This document shows positions 47,770-59,232 of a stretch of DNA of 64,000 bases, one piece after another. Each line of letters begins with the position of its first letter. The stretch's first letter is position 1. Both the position numbers and the translations under genes were made by a program. Below the pieces are notes generated by a model that was not told the origin of the DNA, searched no databases, and was given only the letters and a program-made list of their open reading frames with translations. The stretch is from contig OX637292.1 in NCBI GenBank assembly GCA_951799445.1, positions 16,495,296-16,559,295 on the forward strand. The letters are read 5' to 3'. The stretch comes from Pseudisothecium myosuroides (Eukaryota; Streptophyta; Bryopsida; Hypnales; Lembophyllaceae).

Positions 47770-50700
47770 GAACAAATGGAACGAGCCATTGCATTTAAAA
47801 AAACCCATCACAATACAAAGCAGCCAAGCGACAGAGGCTGGACAATGAAGAGATAAGAGCAAAAGAAGAGCGAAAGACTAAGGAACAAAATAACTACGTG
47901 AAGGAACAAGGGGGAGGCCCACACTTGTTCCAAAAGATAGTATTACCTATCCTACTAGCAATAACTAGAAATTTGAGCCAAATACTATTAAATTTGGTCC
48001 AAATTTTGACCCTATCTTGAGGTCTAGAACAAGCCCCAATTTGAGCTTTAAGATAGGCAGCCCTGCCTGAATCAAGAAATGCATCCCATAAAACCTACTG
48101 AGAAACGTCAGGAGGCCAAAGGTGTTGAGCAAAGACCTTGTTGTTGCGGGCTATCCATATAGTCCAAATCACTCAGCCACGGAGTAAGGTCCAGAGAATC
48201 TTGAGATCCTGGAACCGTCGGGGGGTAGAATAGCCAAAGATACATTGGAAGAAGTTCAGTCTAACGTGAGGGCCATCAATGGGGTGTCTCCCAAGAAGAT
48301 GATAAATAATTGACTGCGCATAGTCCCATATCTCTAAAGCTCGAGGGCAAGAATAAAATCTATGGAGGAGAGTTTCTTCGGTGGCTAAGTCACAACAGGT
48401 GCAATTGGTATCAATATGGAGGGCTATCTTGGCTCTCCAAGAGTGAACGGCGACAACGTTGTGCCACACCAACCACATGAACGTGGCATCCTTCAGGGAT
48501 CGAGCCTTGTGCCACAGATCTCTCCAATCTGGGTTAAAAGAGTTTAGTAGGTGACCGGACCACTTGGAAGGAATAGACTTCTTGAGCTGGACTTGATTGT
48601 TGATGAGCTTTCTACCAATAGCAGTCGAGTATTTTGTCAAGCCAAGGCCATTCCGCCATCTCCCTGGATCAAATGTCAAAGACTGAACTGCACCGGCAAA
48701 GAGAAAGTATGGAATACGGTGACGACCTTTAAAAATCTAGAGAATGCGCACTCATTTAACGAACCCTGAGAGTATGGTGGGCTCTGAGGCACGCTGAAGT
48801 CCTGATAACTGCCTGGAAACAAGAGCAACCGTGGCTGTGGGTATGTCTCCAGGTAAAGAGAGATTCTGAATCGAAGACATCAGAATGCGATTGGCTGGGG
48901 TTGGATTCCTCCAAACCAATATAGGAAGAATGTCTTCATTCTGTGTGAATATGCCTACCCATTCCTCCAATTGAGCGTATTCTGAATCCCTAGTATATAA
49001 GAGCATCCATTCTGGTGGGATTCTAGAGAGCAAGTGGAACCAATGATGTTGCTCCATAATCGTAAATGGAAATTTGGTAGATAATTGATCCCAAGAAAGG
49101 AAGTCAAGAGATTGGAGGTCCCATAAGTCCGCCAACGTCCTCATACCACTCCTGGCTAATGTTCAAGCCCTGTCTATAGAGAAATTGAAGTTTGCGCCTA
49201 TAAATGAGGTTGACCACCATATGCTAGTGGTTAGAACTTCATTTGCATTTGTTGGAGGCGTTAATTCAATATGCTTGACAATAATCCTCCAAGCGGCAAT
49301 AATTCGGTTCCATGCTCGAGACCCTCTAGTGGCAGAGGGTTTATGCACCATAAGCCATGAGTGGCTGGGGACAGGTTGAGGCTTCATCCTATTGATCCTG
49401 TATCTCAGAAGGACTTTGAGATTAGTAATACCTGGTTCGATAGCAAAGAGGATCCACTTGGCAAGGAGGGTTGTAAGTGAGACCTCCGGGTCAAGAAGTT
49501 TAAGTCCTCTAGCTTCCTTGGGGAGGCAGCACTCATCCCAGCTAACCCGGGCTTGTGCATGATGCTCGGTCCCGCTCCATAAGAAGTTCCTGAGATTGCC
49601 TCTAATGTTTCGTATCACTTGTAAGGAACCTGTCCAAATAGCAATAAAGTAGTACAATGTAGATAAAAGAACTATGTTGACCACTGTAGCCCTACCCGCT
49701 AGTCAGAGAAAGGTGTTGGGATGTCCAATGAGAAAGCTTCTTGGTAATCTTTTGCTGGAGGAAGTCGTCAATATCTGGTGTCTCCAAAGTGATACCAAAC
49801 GAAGCTCCAAGAAGTTTAAATAGGGAGCCTGGGGGGCCCATGTAAGTTGGAAAGCATCCACCCAGTCTGGCATAGGTCTAGAAGAGAACCAATAAAAGAT
49901 GCTTTTAGTCCAATTTATAATTAGACCCGAAGCATTTCCGAACTTGTCAAGTAGAGAGATAGTATTACGGAGATCAAGTTCCCTGCCAAGGATGGAGAGA
50001 CCTGTGTCATCTGCGTATTGGGCAACTAGTTGACTCAAGTCACTATCTGGGAGATAAATGCCTTGAATATTGTCCAATCGTTGCTCCTCAGATGCCGCAA
50101 TGTGTAGAGCTTCTCCTATTAGCAAGAAGAGATAAGGGGCAAGAAGGCACCCTTCTTTGGATAGAAAAAAAGGCCATTGCTTTGCCGTTTAATAAAACGA
50201 TAGCAGAAGCGTCTTGTAATAGCATCATAACCATATGAATAAAAGAAACGGGTATCCCAATCCTATGCATGACTGAGGATAAGAAGTCCCACGATACAAC
50301 ATCATATGCCTTGGTAAAGTCCAATTTAAAAAAAATCAAGTCTTGGTCAGATTCCTTTGCCCACTCCACGGTCTCATACTGCAAAAGGATATTACCAAGA
50401 ATATGTCTAAATGGTAGGAACATTGATTGCTCTAGGCTGATGATATCTTTAAGGATGTGCTGAAGCCTAATCTGAAGAGCCTTGGCCACTATTTTATATG
50501 AAACATTGAGGAGAGTGATGGGCCGCTAGTTGGCTAGGTCTGCTCTATCCCCACTCTTAAATAACAAGGCTATAGTGCCTGACGTCATCCCAGTTGGCAA
50601 TTTGCCTTGGGATATCGATTGTTGGACAACTGAGAAGAACTCATCACCAAAAATGTCCCAAAAGAGGCAATAAAACTTAGTAATAATACCATCAGGACCT

Positions 50701-51698
50701 GGGCTTCTGGCCTTTGCCATAAGTAACAAAGCCTGGTGTAGTTCCTGCTTTGTCAGAGGCAGATCTAAATGCTGCACCATAACATCAGAAAATTGATTGG
50801 GAATATAGTTTAAGATAGACTCCCTATCAACCTGAGACTGTGGGGTCTCTTCGGCCCTTGAATAGAGTTTAGTATAAAAATCCGTACATATTGTTTCAAG
50901 GACTTCCGTATCATGCTGAACAATACCTTGATTGTCTCGAAGTTCCGTGATGGCAGATGAGCACGGAGATTCATGAACAACATTGAAAAAGTCCGAGGAG
51001 AGACAATCCCCAAATAAGCTCCATTTTGCACGGGTGCGTACCTAGCCTCGATTTCCAACAGCTGAGCTTTTATTTTATCTACCTCGTCTTGTAGCACCCG
51101 GGATGACGGGGAAAGACGAAGTTCTTGGGTTTTCCCATCCAACTGACTACAGAGAGATTCTTCTAAGGCTCTATAACTGTGAGCCTTTTTAATACAGAAT
51201 TGACGGTAGAAATGCGTCACCTTTTTCAGCTAATTAAAAAAGGATGCATCACTGGGAGCCGCAAGCCAAACAGCTCGGATGCCGTCTGCAGCTGCCTCAA
51301 AATGTTGGGCTGACATAGCCCATCTACTCGGACGGGTGAGGAACTGGGCAAGCTCCAATACGAGAGAAACAGAAGCGTGATCAGACCTAGTGTGGTCCCC
51401 TCTTATTCGATACTCCTTGCTAAGTGGGGACTTATGAAAGATGTACATCTGGTCCAATCTCGCCATAACCCGATCGCTATCACTTCGTCCATTATCCCAT
51501 GAGAAGGATAAGGTAGAGGAAGTAAGAGACACTTCCTCAACCTGAAGAACATCTTTTAATTTGTTGAAGAGGAGTCTTTCGTGTGCTGGAATTGACTTGC
51601 CACAAATGCTTGATTTACCGCAACGTCGCACCACCATGTTGAAATCCCCAAGGAGAATCCATCTGCAAGAATTTGGAAGCTCCCTCGCCAAAGTCTCT
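47770..51698 (-). mobile_element. LINE (L1 type), 3' piece: end of endonuclease, RT and zinc knuckle
   Basis: Minus-strand ORF2 piece. GDFN of the APE-type endonuclease is at about 51,649-51,638. The reverse transcriptase has KLDFTKAYD (50,327-50,301) and the catalytic YADD (50,017-50,006). A C-terminal zf-RVT-type segment CTCC..H..YSC lies near 48,403-48,347. The 3' end is near 47,770, next to an A/T run. It is inactive. There is a TAG after FFN (51,230), a frameshift near 50,985, W-to-TAG in NWRPITLLN (50,526), a frameshift near 50,150 and another near 49,703. It continues directly from the pieces at 59.0-59.2 and 63.4-64.0 kb once two insertions are removed. Confidence 0.92.
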
Positions 51699-52986
51699 TG
51701 TGAGCTCCCAATTTGTCACTTGGGACTCGTAGAATTATTTTTTTGGAAATTTGCAATTTTAAGTTGATAAAAGTATACAAAAAGCCATAAAAAGAGTGTA
51801 GAACCAAAATAGGGTTGTGTCATACCCATTATAGTATTTGGTCTAGATTTGTGTGTTTACTTAGAATTCCCCCAAACCTTGCTTAAAAATAGTATAGAAA
51901 TAACGAAAAAGTCAAATTTGGAGGATTCGAGTCACACAGCCCTAAAGGGACTAATTTCCACCATGAATGTGACGATTCATGGCTAGGTCGGTCCAAGGGA
52001 TCCACAGCGAGGCCACTAGGTTGGATACTAGAGTTAGATTTAGAATTCCCCATTAGATCGACGAATTCCCAAAATCCCGATTGTTAGCATGCAGGAGCCA
52101 CTCACGCAAGACCGGGCCCGTGGAGGAATCTACAACCCAAGGATGGTGTTCAAGGGTAAATCCCATGCCAGGAGTACAACGGCGAAATCGATTCGCCAAG
52201 ATTCCCCCATTTGCAGAAGATTCTCGCACCATCGCTAATTCAAGGAGATGGCCAGTTTAATCTCCATTGACCAATCGTGCCAGGTACGGAAACGCACCTA
52301 CACGTCTTTCATGCGACTCCCTGAGAGGTCACGTGAAAAATCTCGACATCTTCCGACTTGCAGAAGAACCTTTTCTGGGTGGTCAACCCTCCTAACCTCC
52401 AACGGGAATTTCATGGAAATTACCCAGGTTACAATAAAATCTCACTAAATTTTAAACTAGCTTGTTTTATGTTAATAATGCGCTCCGTGAAGTTTCACGA
52501 CATTCCGATAGCGGCAAGTACCCGAACCGGCGAGATTCCTCGGGAATTAACCACGTGGCGGGGTCCCCGCCACGTTGACCGGCATCCCGGGCCCATACGA
52601 TGGCGAAACGAAGTCAACCAAAAGTCCTTCCCGACTCTCTCGCACCTACCGGAGACCCTACGCTATTCACATTTCTCAAAATAGGAGACCCCCAAGATCT
52701 AGGATTTTACCACAATTTGGTTTTTAAACTAAATTAGCCTACGATGGGTTTTTGGCCTCGGTACGGGGGACAAGGGGATCGAGGACGAAACACGGCGATC
52801 TGGATCCAACGGCGCAATCCGTTTGGCGATTGGAGCTAATCTCCAAAAGTTAGGATGTTGGTCCAGCATAGATGGTAGAAGTAGATTTTTAGGATGTAGG
52901 ATGAAAATCTTTGAGGATGAGGATGAAAATCCCCGTTGATAAGGTTACCTTAGAGCTCTAGAGGGAGGGGTGAGCCCTTGGAAACC

Positions 52987-53140
52987 TATATAAGGGCCTC
53001 ATTTCTCTCTCTAGAACACCCCCTCACTTTTGTTTGGGTCCGTGGATCCAATTTGCTTTGGATATTTTGGCGTTTGAAGCTAAAAACCTCTACGGTGTTT
53101 TTGGAGCATTTTTTGCTCCATTGTTGCTAGATTTCGAGCT
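52987..53140 (+). promoter_or_regulatory. core promoter of LTR-like element A
   Basis: TATATAAGGGCCTCATTTCTC, with a conserved downstream stretch (TGGATATTTTGGCGTTT) that is also found in element B at the same relative position (60,501). Conservation between two diverged copies suggests a real Pol II promoter inside the LTR-like sequence. Confidence 0.6.
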
Positions 53141-53293
53141 TTGAAGGTCCTTGGGGGTCCTTCTATCTTGCCTTGTGTACTTCTCGTGCGTTTGTTGTAC
53201 CTTTGTTACGAGTTAAGAGTCCTTGTTTCTCTCTTGTGGTACCTTTGTGAGCTACCTTGCGAGTTTAGGAATCTTTTGACGTCTTGTGCTAAT

Positions 53294-53347
53294 CCTAAAG
53301 TCACCCCCCATCGTACCTTGGCAATGCCGCTTTGGGGGGCCTTTAGC
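53294..53347 (+). other. conserved C-run/G-run hairpin in element A
   Basis: CCTAAAGTCACCCCCC followed 24 bases later by TTTGGGGGGCCTTTAG can fold into a bulged stem. The same unit occurs in element B at 60,771-60,822 with matching loop sequence (ACCTTGGC(A/G)ATGCCGC). It could be an RNA processing, packaging or polyadenylation signal; this is inference. Confidence 0.55.
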
Positions 53348-53944
53348 TTGTGAAGTTGTGTGTCTTTACATGTCCTAACGTGTTATTCTCCTCACTTACG
53401 TGTTCTCACCCTCTTCTAATTTTTTCCTTGTCGTGTGGACCCCCCCTCGGGACAGCGAAGCTTTGGCTTTGTCACGTGTGTTTCTTGAGTTGTCTTGTCT
53501 ACCTTCTTCTAATATCCCCCTTGTGGTGTGGACCCCCCCCACGGTGGCAAAGCTTTGAACTAGTGACAACGTCAAGTCCTACAGTGCGTGTTAAAATCGT
53601 CTTAGACGGCGAAGCTTTGAACCCATGGAGTGTCACAAGTCCTAAAGTTGGTGTTAAACCCAATTTTACGGAGAAGCTTTGAACCTCCATAGCCTTAGAT
53701 TCCAAAGTCTAGTTTCCAAGACCTTCTTGGGAAAGTCCAAAGTTTAGCTTCCAAGATATGTAGGTTGTCAACAATTTCCGGCCGTTGGCAAAACTAGCCT
53801 TGTCCTAGTTTTTAGTACCTTAGAGTCATTGTGCAAAACTCCAGTTACTTTAGTTTTTTTTTTTGAAAAGTCCAGCTACCTTAGTTTTTTTTGCAAAGGC
53901 CAGTTACCTTAAGTTTTTGCAAAGTCCATGTAGTCTCTTGAAAT

Positions 53945-56210
53945 TTTCAATTTTTTGACAATTTGCTGTGAATAGTGTAAATAGAGACAAATTGACGAAG
54001 AGTTCACACAATAGAGTAGTAATATGGACAAATTGCCAGATTAGAAAGGATTTAGAAGGAAAAAACACATAAAAGGTTTAAGATGGCAAAAGACAAGTTG
54101 ACTCTACACTTCGGGTTTGAATAGTTGTCTTTAGTTTTGCATATAGCCAAGCAATTTGTCATTTTCTCTCTCTCACTTTCTCGGTTATCAAATAGCTTTT
54201 GTCAAATTGTCTCGTCTTCATGTACTCTGAACTTCTTCAATAATATAATATTTCTTATAAACAATTTGTCTATAAGCTCTAAATTTAGATCCAGGGATTG
54301 GACTAAATTGAGCATTCTATAATTTCCAATCAAGATCCAGTGATTGGATCCTCTGAACTGTGAATTAATTTAACAAATTGTCTTGAGTATCCAGTGATTG
54401 GATCTCTTCGTTTACTTGTGACTAATTGTCTTCCTGGTGCTTGTGTTTTGATTGTGTAATTTATAAAATTGTGAGCTTGTTTGTGTTGATCCAATGAGTA
54501 GATTGTAACACTGGGCAACTTGTCGAATTCTTTTGCGAACCAGTGAACAGGCTCTGCTATTGTGAGAGACGTCAAGGTGACTGTAAATTCTTTGTGTAGA
54601 ATTGTGTGCAGATTTCTTGTGATTAATTTATGGTTGTTGAAATGATTTGTGTAACAAATTGTCTGTGAAATTATGTGTGTGCTTACTCTGTTGGAATTAT
54701 GGGTCGTGATTTATGTATTGAGTTGTTGAAACTGTATGGTGTAAATTTGTGCGAATTATGTGGTTGTGAATACATGTTAAGACAAATTGACTGAATTAGT
54801 TTTCGTATCATGAGTGTATGAGTCGAATTGTCGGAGAGTACTGTGAGGAAATGGATAGCAATTTATCGGGATTGGAAGACAATTTGTCTGTGGGACTCTC
54901 GTAAAACGAACGAAGCAGACGATTTGCCAACTAGTTCGACAATGCGGATGCTGTGGAGGCGGAGTGCAGACTAAGACAATTTGCCGGAACCAGCAATGCA
55001 GATCAGCTAATTTTACAGATAAGTTTTTGTATTGTTCTAATTCGTACTCTCGGCCAATGGTCTTGTTAAATACATTTATAGTCTTCGTGAAGTACAGACT
55101 GCTACAATCCTATGAGTTATGTAGTTTGAGAGGAATATCAGAGATTTAGCATAAGGCTGTAAGTAGACAAATTGTCGAAGTAATAAATGTAAATTATGAT
55201 AAAGAATTAGAACCAGTTTCTAAGGATTAGAATAAATTAGTGACAAGTTGTCTAACAGTTCCAACAATGAATTTGAGCAATGAGTGATTTTGAATATTTT
55301 GAACCAGTTTGTGTAAAAGTTGGAAATTAAAGACTGGATGCTGTATGAGCGGATCCAGGTAAGACAATTTGACGGATTTTTTATATGTGTTTGATGTACG
55401 AAGTCCAATTGTCTTGAATGTATGTATGTGATTGAATCTGGTGTTGTGCGTGGTTAGTTAAATTGTCTGGATTCAATTTTAATTCAAATTCTTTACGGTT
55501 GAAAACATGAGTTGATAATTTAGCAAGTAGATTAGAAACAAATTGTCTGGATCTCTGAGATTCAAATTGATTTAAAACCAGAGATCTAATTGACAAATTT
55601 GGCTTGAACGGGGTGTTACTGTTGAAGTTAATTGTTTGCAGTAGTTACTGTTACCAGACAATTTGCCGTAGTTCCTAGTCGGGTCTACCGTCTACAGGTA
55701 GTATATAGACAAATTGTCGCAGTACTCTGAACGTACTGTAAACTGACCGGTGGTTGAGATCAGGTAGAACTAGAGGGACTAAATAAATAAACGTGATTGA
55801 GTAGTCTGTTGAGTATTATGGATGTCAAAATTGTTCTGGCTAATGTTTAGACTTGTATTGGATGAGTAAGGAGAATTTTGGAAATGCTGTGATTGATTGA
55901 AGTGTGGGTGTATGTGTTAGATAAATTGCCTTGTTGTTGTGGATGTTATAAATTGTATTGCATTACACACTCATTCCCCCTGCATTAGATAGAGACAATT
56001 TGTTGTAGAGGACTGGGACTTTGTGATACTCATCTAAAGTAGTAATTTGGCTAGCTAAGTAGTGACTGGACAAATTGTTTCGGTAAAAAAGTTTCATGGT
56101 AATTAATGAATTTGTATATATTATATATATGTGAAATGGTGCATTTAAAAGTCTAGATCATGCATGACAAATTGCTTTTATAAACCTGCCAAATTGTCTT
56201 GAAAATACCC
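53945..56210. repeat. dispersed CAATTTG/CAAATTG motif field
   Basis: About 30 copies of a roughly palindromic 10-mer, GACAATTTGTC or GACAAATTGTC and one-base variants, occur on both strands over ~2.25 kb, about one per 75 bp. The spacing is irregular and the intervening sequence is not obviously repeated. It is confined to element A and missing from element B, which partly explains their 3.1-kb length difference. Confidence 0.7.
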
Positions 56211-56504
56211 CTAGAATCCTAGGTAGGACCGGGACAGCACTCATGCGTCCATAGCATTATTTAACGGACAGGCCACCAAATTCATCCTTGGGATATAAGA
56301 GTGTTTTACAATTGGTTTCTATAGTGAAATTATTGAGTAAATCCCATAACAATTTAACTTACAAGTGATTTCTAGCTGCAAAACATTAGACTATTTGACC
56401 ATTCCCTTTGATTTTAGGACCCCTATACTTAGTCCTGGGTTTTGGGAAATAGACAAAATTCAGACAACAGTCCATCTACCTTAGTTTTATTTTGCAAGAA
56501 TAGT

Positions 56505-56660
56505 TTTTTTTAGCCCAAGCACTAGTCCAGGCCATCAAAACCAACATCAGTCTAGGCCATCAAAACCAGCATCAGTCCAAGCTATCAAACCAGCATCAGT
56601 CCAGGCCATCAAACCAGCATCAGTCCGACCATCAAAACCAGCATCGGTCCAGGCCATACA
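56505..56660. repeat. 24-bp tandem repeat
   Basis: About six imperfect units of AGTCCAGGCCATCAAAACCA + GCATC lie inside element A, followed by an A/T-rich stretch and a CCAGCCAGCC-rich segment. Confidence 0.8.
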
Positions 56661-59039
56661 TCAGAAACAAGCAACCAGGTGTTGGTTGGGTTGTTTATTT
56701 TTTTTATTATTTAAAAAAAATAAAAAAATAAAAAAAATATATATTAGACTCCCCGACCCCCCAGCCAGCCAGCCCCTGCCGACCAGCTGGGAGGCCAGGC
56801 TGTGGTGGGCAGGCAGTTGGGGCCCCAGCACCGGATCTCTCCTTTTTTTTTTATTGCATTTTTTTGGTTTTTGATTTTCTAAAATCAAAACAAAACGAAA
56901 ACAAAATCAAAAAGGTTGGACGGATTAATTGCTAAACTAGGGGTTGGGGTAGGATTAGAGTATACCAAAACACATGGGAAGGGGGAGAAAAAAGTGGAGA
57001 ACCCTTGCACCTGCACACATTCTCACCAAGCACACCTACACACAATGGAAGGAGATTAGGGAAGGAGGAGAAGAAGTAGGCAAGCAAAGGTGAGAGACGA
57101 TAAATAGTAGCCTAGGTTAGGAGTAGGTAGGCTTAGGAAAGGAAATCTTGAGAATTCATAGTGACCAATGGGAGGAGGATTAAGATGACACAAAGCAAAG
57201 TTGTGTAAGAGGGTAGGAGGAACATTTAAACCCTTCTTGGAGTTTGAAACTATAGTGTAAGACTCATAAAAGCTTAGGTGGAATAGTGCTAGTGTAGAAG
57301 AAAGAGGAAGAAAGAAAAGGAAGGAGGAAGGGAAAGAGGGAGTTTAGATCATCAAAAATTGTAATATTTTCTAAATAAGCGGTGAGCTTGGAAAAAATTC
57401 AAAACAAAACCAAAGACTACCATGGAACATGAGAACGTACACGTGGACGTGGACGAGGTTATTTCCGAAACCGGTAGTGAAGAGGTGAATTTTTGATTTA
57501 ATCTTTGATGTTTCTCCCTAATTAGCATTTATTTTCCTAATCAGCCCTTAGAGCGTGATTAGCATCCGAGACTAGTGCAAATTAGAAGTTTAGATTCAAA
57601 AAGTCATAGATTAGGGATAGAGGTTTCCAAAAACATATTTACACTTAGGATTTGGCTTTAAATTGACCGCGTTAGGCTAAGTTAAGCGGTAGGGGGTAGG
57701 ATGGAGGAATTTTGAGTAAAATTCATCCAAAAAGAATCATGGACGGAATTTAGGGGTTTAAATTAGAAAGAGAATTTAAGATTAAAATTAGGGATTAATT
57801 AGCGGTTAGAATTAGAGTCAATTTACATTTTTATTTCTTAAAGTTAAAATTCTAAGGTTAAAATACAGAGTTAACTTTGGGAAGGTAAAAAGTAGAATTA
57901 ATTTGGAAGTTTAACTTAGGGGGTTAAAATTTCCAGTGAAACCTTAGGGTAGTTTAGAAAAGGAAGTTAGGGTTAATTAGGAGTAAAAAATCCGAGTAAG
58001 AAGTAAAAAGTAAAAGTAAAAACTTTAGACTAAATTTAGGAGGTAGAAAATTACGAGTAGAAATAGGAGTTAGATCTTGAAGTTAGAAATTCGAAATTCG
58101 AATGAATGTTAGAGGTCAAAAGCTAGAGTAAAATTTAGAAGTAAAACTTGGAGTAACATTTAGAGTTAATCTAGGATTAAAACAATAGGATTAAATTTGG
58201 AAGTAGAAAGTCAAAAGTCAAAAGTCAAAAGTTAAGATTAAATTTAAAGGTTAAATTTTAGGGAAGTAAAAAGTTAGGGTGGAAAACTAAAAGTAGAAGT
58301 CAAAAATTAGAGGTAGTGGTTAACTTTTAGCGTCAGTTTAGGAGTAAAAACTTAGAGTCAAAAGTCAAAACAAAGTCAAACCGTAGAGTTAAATTTAGAA
58401 GGGTAAATTTAGAATAAAATAGGGAAGTAAAAACTAGAAGTTAGAGTCAAAACATAGAGTTAACTCTAGAGGATAAATTTTGGAGCTAGTTTAGGAGTAA
58501 AAACTTGGAGTCAAAGGTCAAAACAAAGTCAAACGGTAGCGTTCGATTTTGAAGTTAAATTCCCTAATTAGTTTGGGAAGTTAAAAACCTAGAGTACACT
58601 TAGAAGTTAAAAGTTAGAGTAAGAGTTGAAAACTTAGGGGTAGCTTTTAAAAAGAAGAACTTCTAGATGGAGTTTAAAAAACCCAAGATAGTCTTAGAGG
58701 TTCATGGAAGGAACATAGGGGTTCCCCTTTTCACGTAGTTAGGGATGTTAGAAATGACGCCAACTACCCAGTCTACCCTCGACATAGGATAGATAGTTAG
58801 GGAGTTAGAGTTTTACTATCACCCCTGATCATTGCACTTCACTTGTGAGTTATCACATGCAATTCTAGTTATTCGCTGCCATCCACGACACTTAGGAAAC
58901 GTTAGCAAAAAAGATCCATTGCTTAGAAGGCACAGTGGACCGCGCTCACATCACCCCCATATATTAAAAATGTGGATAAAGGCATAGAACTTGGTCGGTG
59001 TTCGCTCTATTACCAAGGGTGGGTAATCTAGCGCCTACA

Positions 59040-59232
59040 TCTCCCACAATACTTTACGAGCTTGCAGCTCTACTAGCGCATATACGTTAATAAAGCCAAT
59101 ATTCCCTCCTGGCATTCTTGAAAGAATAAACCACGAAACACGGCCTCCAAAAATCGTACCTGAACTTGATAATAAACTGGACCATTCGGGAGCCAAGAAT
59201 GATGAGACCCTGCCTTTACCGGAATTGGAGCC
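59040..59232 (-). mobile_element. LINE, middle piece: endonuclease
   Basis: A 193-bp slice of the LINE endonuclease between elements A and B, reading SNSGKGRVSSFLAPEW ... RMPGGNIGFINVYA ... ARKVLWE on the minus strand. Upstream it joins AEPGYNVDG from 63.4 kb across element B. Downstream it joins LARELPNSCRW at 51.69 kb across element A, in frame at both junctions. Confidence 0.9.

Larger units (their letters stand above)
51699..59039 (+). mobile_element. LTR-like non-coding element A (7.3 kb) inserted in the LINE
   Basis: Begins TGTGAGCTCCCAATTTGTCA and ends ...TAGCGCCTACA (TG...CA). It is flanked by TCTCT/TCTCC (51694-51698, 59040-59044), a 5-bp duplication with one mismatch. Start, end and many internal blocks match element B. 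It includes a promoter-like TATATAAG (52,987), a conserved C-run/G-run hairpin (53,294-53,347), repeated GAAGCTTTGAAC modules, a region full of CAATTTG motifs, a 24-bp tandem repeat and a purine-rich tail. No internal terminal repeat, protein domain or primer-binding site was recognised. It looks like a very long solo LTR or a LARD-like derivative. Confidence 0.8.

Noticed and set aside
56505..56660. Regular repeats considered as a CRISPR array
   Set aside because: Contiguous 24-bp tandem units without unique spacers, in eukaryotic DNA.
56661..56888. Short ORFs on both strands near the 24-bp repeat
   Set aside because: Low-complexity A/T and CCAGCC sequence; no domain and no counterpart in element B.
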